Assembly: GCF_006974145.1 (NCBI RefSeq)
Contig: NZ_CP039456.1
Coordinates: 3,100,499-3,164,498, forward strand
DNA from: Changchengzhania lutea
GTDB taxonomy: Bacteria > Bacteroidota > Bacteroidia > Flavobacteriales > Flavobacteriaceae
Direction of reading: 5' to 3'
Length of the DNA: 64,000 nt
Part shown: positions 18,677 through 27,544 of the stretch, in pieces
How positions within the stretch are numbered: position 1 is the first letter of the stretch
Layout: every line of letters begins with the position of its first letter
The notes under the pieces: model-generated
Seen by the model: the letters and a program-made list of their open reading frames with translations, nothing else
What the model was told of the DNA's origin: nothing
Database searches by the model: none
Program-made: the position numbers and the translations under genes

Positions 18677-20531
18677 GTGTGCCCAGCATGGGCATCTTTT
18701 ATTTACGGAAAGGTAAATAATTAATCTAGAGGGTGCAAGTCCCTTATGTACAGGAGTAACGTCTTGAAGCATTAGTAAGTCGCAAGGGTGAAAACCGTGA
18801 GGTTCTATCTGAAGGAAGCGGAACTACAAAACTCGGTACTGACGAACAGAAATCGTATACAGAGGCATATTTACTTGGGTAAGCAAGCACATCATTGTAA
18901 CGCCCAACGAACACCAAAAGGGTAAATATGTAGATACGGCAGTGATTGAGAGAAAGAAGATGTCATTACCTGGGGAGGTCTCCAAAACTACGAGTTGGTT
19001 ATTTGGAGAAGTCAGCAGAGGTCATAGTACCTACGGGAAACGAGTTGAGGCAATACCTCAGATGGTCTCACAAGTAGGGAAGGACAGAACATTAAATTAC
19101 GTTGGAATTCGATTAGGATGCCTAGCTAGCCTAGTTTTAAACCAACAGGAGTACACGAATTATTAAACCTATGATTGAAAACGTATTATCAGCAACAAAC
19201 CTTTTTAAAGCAACACGACAAGTGGAGCGCAATAAAGGCGCGAGCGGTGTAGATGGTATGAAAACAACGGAGCTTTCCGCTTATATATTAGAAAACCGTT
19301 CGACTATACTATCGACTATTCGCACAAACAGCTATAATCCAAATTCAATATTAGGAGTAACCATTCCAAAAGGACAGGGTAAAACCCGACTATTAGGAAT
19401 ACCAACTGTAGTCGATAGGTGGCTTCAAAAAGCGGTAAGTCAACAATTAATGGTTCATTTTGAATATGATTTTGAACCCGTTAGTTACGGTTTCCGTCCA
19501 CAAAAGAACATCCAAAAAGCAGTATTACAAGCTCAAACGTATATCAATTCTGGTTATCAAGATATTGTAGATATTGATTTAGAAGGATTCTTTGACCAAG
19601 TAGACCACTGTATCTTACTGCAACTTATTTACCACAAGGTAAAATGTCCGACCACTTTGCGATTAATCCGAAAATGGCTTAGAGTTCCCATATTAATAGA
19701 TGGAAAACTCCAAAAGCGCAGAAAAGGCATCCCGCAAGGCAGTCCAATTAGTCCCTTATTATCTAATATTATGTTAGATGTTTTGGACAAAGAAATGAAA
19801 AGCATGGGCTTGCGTTATGTTCGCTACGCTGATGATTTTAGCGTTTACGCCAAAAGCAAAAGCGAGGCTAAACAAATAGGAAATAGACTGTTTGTCTTCT
19901 TAAAAGATAAACTTAAATTACCTATAAACAAAGCCAAAAGTGGCATCCGCAGACCTGTAAACTTTGAGTTACTCGGGCATGGTTTTGTACCCATCTATAA
20001 AAAGGGTGTAAAAGGACAATATGTACTAGTGGTAGCCAATAAAAGTTGGGCAAAGTTTAAACGTAACCTAAAAAGTATAACCAAGAAAACCAAACCCATG
20101 TCGTTGTTAGAACGACTCGAACGACTTAATCAAGTCTGCCGAGGCTGGATGAACAATTACCGCTTAACCAACATCTATGCAAAAAGTAAAAAGCTAGATG
20201 AGTGGCTAAGAAATCGGTTGCGCTATTGTATTTGGCACGATTGGAAGAAACTAGAACGGAAACGTAAAAACCTAATTCAATTAGGTATAGAAATCGGACA
20301 AGCCTATGCTTGGAGTAGAACAAGAATGGGAGGCTGGGCAGTTGCTCAAAGTCCTATTCTAAAGACTACTATTACAGTCTCTAGACTTAAACGAAAAGGG
20401 TATAAACCTTTGTTAGATTACATTAATAATACGCAAACTTCAATTTGGTGAACCGCCGTATACGAGACCCGTACGTACGGTGGTGTGAGAGGCGCAGTGA
20501 CGACTTTTAAGTCGTCACCCGTCTACTCAAT
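18677..20531 (+). mobile_element. Group II intron, family 1, copy 2
   Basis: Same 1855-nt unit as at 14202, with the same GTGTG start, domain V and CTACTCAAT end. It is preceded by ATTATTTTTATAC (18659-18671) and interrupts attC-like site d. Confidence 0.92.
19171..20451 (+). CDS. ltrA: Group II intron reverse transcriptase/maturase, copy 2
   Basis: A 426-residue RT, residue-for-residue identical to the proteins at 14696 and 23880, with YADD catalytic box and domain X. The identity of all three copies points to very recent movement within this island. Confidence 0.95.
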   Translation: MIENVLSATNLFKATRQVERNKGASGVDGMKTTELSAYILENRSTILSTIRTNSYNPNSILGVTIPKGQGKTRLLGIPTVVDRWLQKAVSQQLMVHFEYDFEPVSYGFRPQKNIQKAVLQAQTYINSGYQDIVDIDLEGFFDQVDHCILLQLIYHKVKCPTTLRLIRKWLRVPILIDGKLQKRRKGIPQGSPISPLLSNIMLDVLDKEMKSMGLRYVRYADDFSVYAKSKSEAKQIGNRLFVFLKDKLKLPINKAKSGIRRPVNFELLGHGFVPIYKKGVKGQYVLVVANKSWAKFKRNLKSITKKTKPMSLLERLERLNQVCRGWMNNYRLTNIYAKSKKLDEWLRNRLRYCIWHDWKKLERKRKNLIQLGIEIGQAYAWSRTRMGGWAVAQSPILKTTITVSRLKRKGYKPLLDYINNTQTSIW

Positions 20532-20951
20532 TGTGGGCAGGTTTTGACCCATTACGCAAATAGTTGGCAAAAAACCAGTGGCCATTGTCCAAAAACCCGA
20601 TTTTTTATATTGCAGATAAACAACGGCCAAAAAAATAAAGCGCCCAGATTGGAGTTTCGGCAGTTGGCAGATGGAAAAAGGCCACTGGTAAAAAACGGAA
20701 ATTCAGTTACCGAACCCCGAAAAAGGGAAACGGCCAAAAAAATATCCGCAACCTTGCTCATCCGCCAGGGAACGACATTAACAAACAGGCAGGAACGTTA
20801 GCTGGAATTTTCGTTTTTGTGCGCCAAAAAAATTGGGTTTTTACGCCCGGGCTTGGCGGAAATTGAATTCCAAAATGCTAAAAACGAGCCGGGTTTTCTC
20901 TTTAAAGAACTTCTGAGTAACGTTTTTTTTACACCCTGTTTTTACTGGCTT
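20532..20951. other. Unassigned cassette DNA of deviant composition
   Basis: This stretch is richer in G+C than its neighbours and is full of GGCCAAAAA-type words. ACCAGTGGCC near 20574 is complementary to GGCCACTGGT near 20683. An 85-codon plus-strand frame (20544-20801) reads as repeats rather than as a known protein. CAGGAACGTTAGCTGG near 20785 resembles the end of an attC-like site, so this may be a fragment of another cassette. IS110-type DNA follows. Confidence 0.4.
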
Positions 20952-22298
20952 TCAGACGAGTTTGATTTTACCCATTCTTGCATCTAAATTAGCAATTTGT
21001 TTTTGAAGTTCGATTACTTTTCTCTTTCTTTTTTGGTCAAGATATTCATAAATAGTAGGTGGATTGTATTGTTGTTTTTTATAAAGCATATTCCAAAGTA
21101 TGGTGGCTACTTTTCTTGCCGTAGCAGAAACAGCAACAGACCTCCCTTTCCTGTAGGCAATTCTGTTGAAGAAATTAGAAAGGTGAGTGTCTTTTAAATT
21201 TCCAATAGAATTTGCGGCTTGTCTTAGTGCAATTTTAAGTCTATTACTACCTTTAGGTGTTCGACTGCTAAGAATTCTTCCTCCAGAGACTTTATTATTT
21301 GGCGCTAATCTAAGCCAGGATGTAAAGTGTTGTGCGTTTTGGAATTTTAAAATGCCATTTTCGCCAAGTTCACTCATTAAAGTTAGTACAGTACCGTGAC
21401 TAAAACCTTCTATAGCGTATAAATCAATTCCGTCAAAGTATTGATAAGAAATAAGGTTTAAATCTAGATTTTTTGGTGTGTTTTTATTTATTCTTTTATG
21501 TACTTTCTTATCAATACAAAGGGATTTTTTCACATCATCTTGATTGATAAATTCATCCAAAAGCTTTTTTATTTCCATATCACATTCTAAGATTAATCTC
21601 TGTGCATCTTGATATTTTTGTAGTTCTTGTTTTAAAACAAATAAATAATCTTGGCGGTTATTACTTTGTAGTGCTTTTGCAATTTCTTCTTCAGATTTTT
21701 TACAATTTCCGTGTCGTAGCTTTGCAAGTTCTTCACTGCTAGTTTGACCATTACATATTGCATTTATAATGCGTAAACCTGTTAATCCAACAATATCTTT
21801 TACTACCACATCCAATCTAAGATTCATCAGTCTCATATTTTTAGCCATTCTTTTAGAGGCTTTTGAAGTTGTATCAATTAAATTACCACGATGCCTTACT
21901 AAGGTTCTTAGATGTTCTGTTTGTAAATCAGGCAAAAAACTTCCCCGTAAAAGCCCGAGGGTATGTAGCTTTTGAATCCACATACAATCTAGTACATCTG
22001 TTTTCTTTCCTTGGATATTTTTGGTGAATTTTCCATTGGTTAGAATTACTTCAATAGCTGAATTTTGTAATTCAGTAAATAAGTTTTGCCAATATGAACC
22101 GGTAGATTCCATAGCCACAGTTTTTACATCATTTTCAAGTAGCCACTTGAGTAGTTCTTTCATATCTTCAGCGTAGACTCCAAACTCTCTTACATCTGAG
22201 AGGTCTTGATTAATTGCTACAAAATGTGAGCGACTGCCAATATCAATTCCAGCTGCATTAGGATTGATGATTTCCATTTTTAATTTTCTCTTTGCCAT
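20952..22298 (-). CDS. IS110-family transposase (DEDD recombinase), copy A
   Basis: A 448-residue protein from the ATG at 22298 (18 further codons upstream look non-coding). The N-terminal RuvC-like domain has GIDIGSRSHFVAIN, VKTVAMESTGSYW and KKTDVLDCMWIQ (the DEDD residues). A coiled coil precedes the C-terminal Tnp-20 domain with FTSWLRLAPNNKVSGGRI, which holds the catalytic Ser. IS110 enzymes insert without terminal inverted repeats and are guided by a bridge RNA encoded in a flanking non-coding end. The element sits inside the cassette 20532-22571. Confidence 0.93.
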   Translation of the reverse strand: MAKRKLKMEIINPNAAGIDIGSRSHFVAINQDLSDVREFGVYAEDMKELLKWLLENDVKTVAMESTGSYWQNLFTELQNSAIEVILTNGKFTKNIQGKKTDVLDCMWIQKLHTLGLLRGSFLPDLQTEHLRTLVRHRGNLIDTTSKASKRMAKNMRLMNLRLDVVVKDIVGLTGLRIINAICNGQTSSEELAKLRHGNCKKSEEEIAKALQSNNRQDYLFVLKQELQKYQDAQRLILECDMEIKKLLDEFINQDDVKKSLCIDKKVHKRINKNTPKNLDLNLISYQYFDGIDLYAIEGFSHGTVLTLMSELGENGILKFQNAQHFTSWLRLAPNNKVSGGRILSSRTPKGSNRLKIALRQAANSIGNLKDTHLSNFFNRIAYRKGRSVAVSATARKVATILWNMLYKKQQYNPPTIYEYLDQKRKRKVIELQKQIANLDARMGKIKLV

Positions 22299-22540
22299 TA
22301 TTTTTGGTTTTAAATGAATAAAAAACCCAAAGAGAATGTATATTGTAAACAAGAAAATATTCTGAACGAGATATCCATAAAGGATTCATCAGTGTAATTA
22401 TCACAAGCCTTTGATAGGTCAATATCAAAGGCTTTTCACATTCCAACCAGAATTGCGCACGAGCTTTTAAGGCATCAATTTGAAATCGGTCTTGCAATGG
22501 GCTAATCAGTAAGATACAAACGTTACCTTAAAGTAATTAT
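22299..22540 (-). ncRNA. Candidate bridge RNA region of IS110 copy A
   Basis: This is the non-coding stretch just upstream of the transposase, where IS110-group elements encode their bridge RNA. It contains a perfect 12-bp hairpin AAGCCTTTGATA-GGTCAA-TATCAAAGGCTT (22406-22435). The exact RNA ends and guide loops cannot be set by eye. Confidence 0.4.
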
Positions 22541-22561
22541 TTTTTTGGAAAAGAGGGGAAT

Positions 22562-22700
22562 TGCCCACAACGTTTATGTGTAAGGAACGTTGCGTTTTTG
22601 TATGCGAGGATTTTCCGCAGGAAAATCAGAGTTAGCAAAAAAGCAACTGCCTTTCGGTTTAACTAAAATAAGTAATGTTTTTTACACGGTGTTGGCTGTA
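22562..22700 (-). repeat. attC-like site c, uninterrupted
   Basis: A 139-nt site from TGCCCACAACGTT to TTGGCTGTA. It contains the hairpin GATTTTCC-GCAG-GGAAAATC within 27 bp also found in site b, and arms GTGTAAGGAACGTTGC / GCAAC...TTACAC. Its left end matches the right end of site d (TGTGGGCA), and its right end matches the left end of site e (TACAGCCAA). Confidence 0.7.
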
Positions 22701-22707
22701 GTGCTTA

Positions 22708-23235
22708 TTAGTCTTCTATTTTTAGATCTTTTTTTATTTCGTTTATTAATAATTCCTCCAATGTAATAAATGGACCATTAGACTTAAATTTATTTCCAGA
22801 TTCAAAAAACTTTGCTAAATTTTCTTTTCTAATCTTTGACTCTAATCCTTGAACATTTTTGAGCGAATGATGCATAAAAAAGTCTTCAAAACAACTTTGA
22901 AGTTCCTTGTTTATGTTCTTTAGTGCTGCCAAAATCTCCTTTTTAATAAACGGTTGATTATAGATATAGTATTTAATAAAGTCATTAAAATCTTGTCGTA
23001 ATTCTATTCCCATTTCCTCAGATCCGTTGTATTGAAATTGTTGAATCTTACTTTTCAGATCAAAAAGTTTCTTTAGAAGTGTTTTGTGAATTTCTAATTT
23101 TTCTCTGTAAATACCAGAATAAGCAACCTTAAACTTTTCTATTTTTTGATCAACATTTTTTTTAATAATGAGATAGAAAATCATATTTCCAATAATTGCA
23201 ATTAAACCTGGGACAATTAGATAAATTACTTTCAT
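22708..23235 (-). CDS. Membrane-anchored coiled-coil protein, cassette gene
   Basis: A 175-residue protein from the ATG at 23235 (the reading frame extends upstream through intron DNA, which is irrelevant). One N-terminal TM helix (VIYLIVPGLIAIIGNMIFYLII) is followed by a long helical cytoplasmic domain (KFKVAYSGIYREKLEIHKTLLKKLFDLKS). Function unknown; similar TM-plus-helix proteins are frequent among cassette and defence-island genes. It is the single gene of the cassette 22692-23264, whose ends TTGGCTGTA and TACAGCCAA are complementary. Confidence 0.75.
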   Translation of the reverse strand: MKVIYLIVPGLIAIIGNMIFYLIIKKNVDQKIEKFKVAYSGIYREKLEIHKTLLKKLFDLKSKIQQFQYNGSEEMGIELRQDFNDFIKYYIYNQPFIKKEILAALKNINKELQSCFEDFFMHHSLKNVQGLESKIRKENLAKFFESGNKFKSNGPFITLEELLINEIKKDLKIED

Positions 23236-23385
23236 TTTATCGATTTTTTGTGCATTACAGCCAACGGTTAGTATAAGAATAGTAGCGGATTTCAAGGCAC
23301 GTACCTTTCGATTTATTACTAAACTTTTTACAAAGATACTCTCTTTGAATTTATCACTAAAACCGCTATTATTTTTATACAGTGT

Positions 23386-25240
23386 GTGTGCCCAGCATGG
23401 GCATCTTTTATTTACGGAAAGGTAAATAATTAATCTAGAGGGTGCAAGTCCCTTATGTACAGGAGTAACGTCTTGAAGCATTAGTAAGTCGCAAGGGTGA
23501 AAACCGTGAGGTTCTATCTGAAGGAAGCGGAACTACAAAACTCGGTACTGACGAACAGAAATCGTATACAGAGGCATATTTACTTGGGTAAGCAAGCACA
23601 TCATTGTAACGCCCAACGAACACCAAAAGGGTAAATATGTAGATACGGCAGTGATTGAGAGAAAGAAGATGTCATTACCTGGGGAGGTCTCCAAAACTAC
23701 GAGTTGGTTATTTGGAGAAGTCAGCAGAGGTCATAGTACCTACGGGAAACGAGTTGAGGCAATACCTCAGATGGTCTCACAAGTAGGGAAGGACAGAACA
23801 TTAAATTACGTTGGAATTCGATTAGGATGCCTAGCTAGCCTAGTTTTAAACCAACAGGAGTACACGAATTATTAAACCTATGATTGAAAACGTATTATCA
23901 GCAACAAACCTTTTTAAAGCAACACGACAAGTGGAGCGCAATAAAGGCGCGAGCGGTGTAGATGGTATGAAAACAACGGAGCTTTCCGCTTATATATTAG
24001 AAAACCGTTCGACTATACTATCGACTATTCGCACAAACAGCTATAATCCAAATTCAATATTAGGAGTAACCATTCCAAAAGGACAGGGTAAAACCCGACT
24101 ATTAGGAATACCAACTGTAGTCGATAGGTGGCTTCAAAAAGCGGTAAGTCAACAATTAATGGTTCATTTTGAATATGATTTTGAACCCGTTAGTTACGGT
24201 TTCCGTCCACAAAAGAACATCCAAAAAGCAGTATTACAAGCTCAAACGTATATCAATTCTGGTTATCAAGATATTGTAGATATTGATTTAGAAGGATTCT
24301 TTGACCAAGTAGACCACTGTATCTTACTGCAACTTATTTACCACAAGGTAAAATGTCCGACCACTTTGCGATTAATCCGAAAATGGCTTAGAGTTCCCAT
24401 ATTAATAGATGGAAAACTCCAAAAGCGCAGAAAAGGCATCCCGCAAGGCAGTCCAATTAGTCCCTTATTATCTAATATTATGTTAGATGTTTTGGACAAA
24501 GAAATGAAAAGCATGGGCTTGCGTTATGTTCGCTACGCTGATGATTTTAGCGTTTACGCCAAAAGCAAAAGCGAGGCTAAACAAATAGGAAATAGACTGT
24601 TTGTCTTCTTAAAAGATAAACTTAAATTACCTATAAACAAAGCCAAAAGTGGCATCCGCAGACCTGTAAACTTTGAGTTACTCGGGCATGGTTTTGTACC
24701 CATCTATAAAAAGGGTGTAAAAGGACAATATGTACTAGTGGTAGCCAATAAAAGTTGGGCAAAGTTTAAACGTAACCTAAAAAGTATAACCAAGAAAACC
24801 AAACCCATGTCGTTGTTAGAACGACTCGAACGACTTAATCAAGTCTGCCGAGGCTGGATGAACAATTACCGCTTAACCAACATCTATGCAAAAAGTAAAA
24901 AGCTAGATGAGTGGCTAAGAAATCGGTTGCGCTATTGTATTTGGCACGATTGGAAGAAACTAGAACGGAAACGTAAAAACCTAATTCAATTAGGTATAGA
25001 AATCGGACAAGCCTATGCTTGGAGTAGAACAAGAATGGGAGGCTGGGCAGTTGCTCAAAGTCCTATTCTAAAGACTACTATTACAGTCTCTAGACTTAAA
25101 CGAAAAGGGTATAAACCTTTGTTAGATTACATTAATAATACGCAAACTTCAATTTGGTGAACCGCCGTATACGAGACCCGTACGTACGGTGGTGTGAGAG
25201 GCGCAGTGACGACTTTTAAGTCGTCACCCGTCTACTCAAT
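23386..25240 (+). mobile_element. Group II intron, family 1, copy 3
   Basis: The 1855-nt unit again, preceded by ATTATTTTTATAC (23368-23380) and ending CTACTCAAT at 25240. The flanks TTATACAGT and TATAGGGC are the two parts of attC-like site e. Confidence 0.92.
23880..25160 (+). CDS. ltrA: Group II intron reverse transcriptase/maturase, copy 3
   Basis: A 426-residue RT identical to the copies at 14696 and 19171, with intact YADD box and maturase domain and no endonuclease domain. Confidence 0.95.
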   Translation: MIENVLSATNLFKATRQVERNKGASGVDGMKTTELSAYILENRSTILSTIRTNSYNPNSILGVTIPKGQGKTRLLGIPTVVDRWLQKAVSQQLMVHFEYDFEPVSYGFRPQKNIQKAVLQAQTYINSGYQDIVDIDLEGFFDQVDHCILLQLIYHKVKCPTTLRLIRKWLRVPILIDGKLQKRRKGIPQGSPISPLLSNIMLDVLDKEMKSMGLRYVRYADDFSVYAKSKSEAKQIGNRLFVFLKDKLKLPINKAKSGIRRPVNFELLGHGFVPIYKKGVKGQYVLVVANKSWAKFKRNLKSITKKTKPMSLLERLERLNQVCRGWMNNYRLTNIYAKSKKLDEWLRNRLRYCIWHDWKKLERKRKNLIQLGIEIGQAYAWSRTRMGGWAVAQSPILKTTITVSRLKRKGYKPLLDYINNTQTSIW

Positions 25241-25251
25241 TATAGGGCGTT

Positions 25252-25611
25252 TTACTTCTTTTTGAGTTCTAATTTCAACTTTTTCGGAAGGTTTGTAACA
25301 ACCAAATTATATGAGATGTCTAACCATTCATAAAGTAATTTGTCCGAGATTGTTCCGTCCATTATTACATTGCTCCAATGATTTTTGCTGAAATATGATG
25401 GCTCTTGCATAGATGGATATTCCGCTCTTAATTCTTCAATAGTTTCTGATTTACATTTGATGCTAAAACTTGAAAATGTATTGATGTCAGTTGCAGTAAA
25501 CATTTTTCCAAGTACTTTAAAAACCAATACATTCGACAACTTTGGAAAAGGTATTTCTTCCGTTACTCCTTTTTTGGATAGACAATAGGTTCTGTATTCT
25601 TCTATATTCAT
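25252..25611 (-). CDS. MmcQ/YjbR-family protein
   Basis: A 119-residue protein matching the MmcQ/YjbR (CyaY-like fold) family: MNIEEYRTYCLSKKGVTEEI, PFPKLSNVLVFKVLGKMFT and a C-terminal SYNLVVTNLPKKLK. Family members have a double-wing DNA-binding-like fold; the role is not established. Its start overlaps the LysR stop by 4 bp (ATGA coupling), so the two are translated together. It is part of the 2.2-kb cassette 25241-27409. Confidence 0.88.
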   Translation of the reverse strand: MNIEEYRTYCLSKKGVTEEIPFPKLSNVLVFKVLGKMFTATDINTFSSFSIKCKSETIEELRAEYPSMQEPSYFSKNHWSNVIMDGTISDKLLYEWLDISYNLVVTNLPKKLKLELKKK

Positions 25612-26498
25612 AACGGGATATTCATTTTTTCTTTAAATAATCTTATTTCATATAAATTTTGACTATTTGATTTGTTCGAACAGTATATTTTATTTTCAAC
25701 TATATCTAAATTTGGAATGGCGATTTTTATCTCTTTGTTACTCAGGGCATTTTGACAAATAGACAATGGTATAATACACAAGCCATTCATAATTTTCATG
25801 GTGTTGATAATGTCCAAAAATGAAGGGAATACTATTTTAGCCATTATTTGCGAACGCTTATTGAAATGTTGTCTCCAAAACATATTTACAAAAGGAAGTT
25901 CATTATCAAATGCAAACCAATTTTGATAGTTCATCCATTTTTCAAGTTCCTTGGTGTCAAATGGTTTTTCAAATAGTTGATTTGGAATTATTATGTCATT
26001 TGATGCTACTAAAACCAACTTTTCTGTATTTAATTTTGTAAAACTATGAGGATACATAGTATATTTATTAATGCCCATAAGAATGTCTATGGTTTCATTC
26101 TCCAAAGATTTAACTAACTCGTTTGAAGTTCCAAAATTTAGTGTTACAGCCATATCTAATTTGGGCAACATTTCCGAGAGTTCTAATCTGTAATAATCGT
26201 AACTACAACCAATTACAATATTTGGATATCTTTTCTTTTCGTTTTTAGTGAAATATGTTTCTGCTTTTTCTAAAGCAATTATTGGTGCTGATATTTGAGT
26301 GTATAGAAATTTTCCGTACTCCGTTGGAATAGTTTTTCTTGCTGTTCTAACAAATAATTTTTTTCTTATTCTACTTTCAAGTGCTGATAGTTGTTTGCTC
26401 ACTCCTGGCTGTGTCATAAATAGCTTTTTTGACGCTTCAGAAATACTATCACATTCGTAGATTGTTTTAAAAGTTCTGTACCATTCAAAATTTATCAT
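25608..26498 (-). CDS. LysR-family transcriptional regulator
   Basis: A 296-residue regulator. The N-terminal winged helix-turn-helix is clear (FKTIYECDSISEASKKLFMT, QPGVSKQLSALESRI), followed by a periplasmic-binding-protein-like effector domain (from about residue 90). It is divergent from the lipoprotein gene at 26597 across about 100 bp, the usual arrangement in which LysR controls itself and its neighbour. A regulator carried inside an integron-type cassette is uncommon. Confidence 0.92.
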   Translation of the reverse strand: MINFEWYRTFKTIYECDSISEASKKLFMTQPGVSKQLSALESRIRKKLFVRTARKTIPTEYGKFLYTQISAPIIALEKAETYFTKNEKKRYPNIVIGCSYDYYRLELSEMLPKLDMAVTLNFGTSNELVKSLENETIDILMGINKYTMYPHSFTKLNTEKLVLVASNDIIIPNQLFEKPFDTKELEKWMNYQNWFAFDNELPFVNMFWRQHFNKRSQIMAKIVFPSFLDIINTMKIMNGLCIIPLSICQNALSNKEIKIAIPNLDIVENKIYCSNKSNSQNLYEIRLFKEKMNIPL

Positions 26499-26596
26499 AT
26501 AACTAAAGTTTTATACGAAGCAAACAAATATAATATTAATTACCGCATAAAATCGAATTTTATGAAATAGCTTTGTGCTGAACTTAATTACATAAA

Positions 26597-27364
26597 ATGA
26601 AAAAGTACACTTTACCTACATTATTACTGTCAATGCTTTTGTCTTGTTCGATAGGTAATAGTAAAAAGAATGAAATATCTAATAATAAAATAAGAAATAA
26701 TATCACAATGAAAACAGAGTTAAAAACAAAAATAATTTCGATTAGAAAAGGACAAAGCATTGACTTTTTAGTAGGTGTAATTAATCCTGAAACGGAAAAA
26801 TTAAGAGAAGAATATTTTGGTAATATTGTTCCCGTAGCGATGAAGAACGGATTTAAAAGTGAACTTCAAATGCTAATAAGTGAACCAATAGTTGAGAATG
26901 AATTTAAAGCAACTTTTTGCGGTCTTATGAGTTGGCCAAATGCTAAATCTCGTATTGGTTTTAGAAATGATATGGAAAATCATTCTTATGATTACCTTTC
27001 TCAAAGAGAAAAAATATGGCCAATATTCAATAATATTGAGCATAATAATATTGAAAGAGACTATGAATTTTCTGTAAGCAGTGATAAAGTCTATGTAGTT
27101 ACTGCTTATTGGATAACTGACCAATCTCTTTTTAACACGAAAAAAAGAGAAACACCAAAAAACATTGAAAACGCAGGGGGAAAATTTCTAATCACATTAA
27201 AAGATGGAAAATCATCAAATAGTGATTACGAGCCAAATTATATTTCTATTACCGAGTGGAATTCTGTTGCTTCCTTTAAAGCATATTTAGATACTGGCGA
27301 TAATTCAATTGAAAATTCTGGAATAATTAAATCAAGTCAGTGGGTAACAAATCCACTATTTTAA
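26597..27364 (+). CDS. Lipoprotein with two dimeric alpha/beta-barrel-like halves
   Basis: A 255-residue protein with lipoprotein signal MKKYTLPTLLLSMLLSCSIGN (Cys17). The C-terminal part (YISITEWNSVASFKAYLDTG) resembles the DUF1330/ABM ferredoxin-like fold used by small-molecule monooxygenases. An earlier segment (GFKSELQMLISEPIV) may be a second copy. The substrate is unknown. It is the only plus-strand gene of the array, is divergent from the LysR gene and is probably its target. It ends in a hairpin terminator. Confidence 0.65.
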   Translation: MKKYTLPTLLLSMLLSCSIGNSKKNEISNNKIRNNITMKTELKTKIISIRKGQSIDFLVGVINPETEKLREEYFGNIVPVAMKNGFKSELQMLISEPIVENEFKATFCGLMSWPNAKSRIGFRNDMENHSYDYLSQREKIWPIFNNIEHNNIERDYEFSVSSDKVYVVTAYWITDQSLFNTKKRETPKNIENAGGKFLITLKDGKSSNSDYEPNYISITEWNSVASFKAYLDTGDNSIENSGIIKSSQWVTNPLF

Positions 27365-27378
27365 ATAGTGGATTTGTT
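27346..27378 (+). terminator. Inverted-repeat terminator overlapping a stop codon
   Basis: AACAAATCCACTAT-TTTAA-ATAGTGGATTTGTT, a perfect 14-bp stem whose loop contains the stop codon of the 26597 gene. Confidence 0.65.
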
Positions 27379-27400
27379 ATTCTTGGTGTCCGTTTTTAAT

Positions 27401-27536
27401 GCCCTATAACGAATTTTTATAAGATTTGTGCGACTTAAAAATCGGAGATTTTTCGGTTGTAGCAAATCGTTTGTTGAATGTTTGTCAGTTTGTACTAGTT
27501 CAAATTTAAGCATAAATTTTATGAGTTGTTGGCTGC
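27401..27536 (-). repeat. attC-like site f, uninterrupted
   Basis: A 136-nt site from GCCCTATAACG to TTGTTGGCTGC. Inner stems include AAAAATC-GGA-GATTTTT and TTTGTGCGAC/GTTGTAGCAAA. The left end complements the right end of site e (TATAGGGC); the right end complements 28396-28406 over 11 bp. Confidence 0.7.
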
Positions 27537-27544
27537 TGGTTTTA

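Larger units (their letters stand above)
18483..20540 (-). repeat. attC-like site d, interrupted by a group II intron
   Basis: The left half (18483-18676) begins TACCTACAACGGATTTG with TATAAGAATAG. The right end TGTGGGCAG resumes at 20532. Without the intron it is about 200 nt, the longest of the sites. The arm TATAAGAATAGTAGGGC pairs with GCCCTATTATTTTTATA, and the centre has a further complementary stretch (AAATTTTTC / AAATTTAAAAATTTG). Confidence 0.65.
23256..25248 (-). repeat. attC-like site e, interrupted by a group II intron
   Basis: The left half 23256-23385 begins TACAGCCAACGG. Its GTATAAGAATAGTAGCGG pairs with CCGCTATTATTTTTATAC just before the intron (16 of 18 positions). The right end TATAGGGC resumes at 25241. 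Without the intron it is about 138 nt. Confidence 0.7.

Noticed and set aside
20544-20801. 85-codon plus-strand frame in the deviant cassette stretch
   Set aside because: Repetitive residue pattern and no family resemblance; kept only as unassigned DNA.
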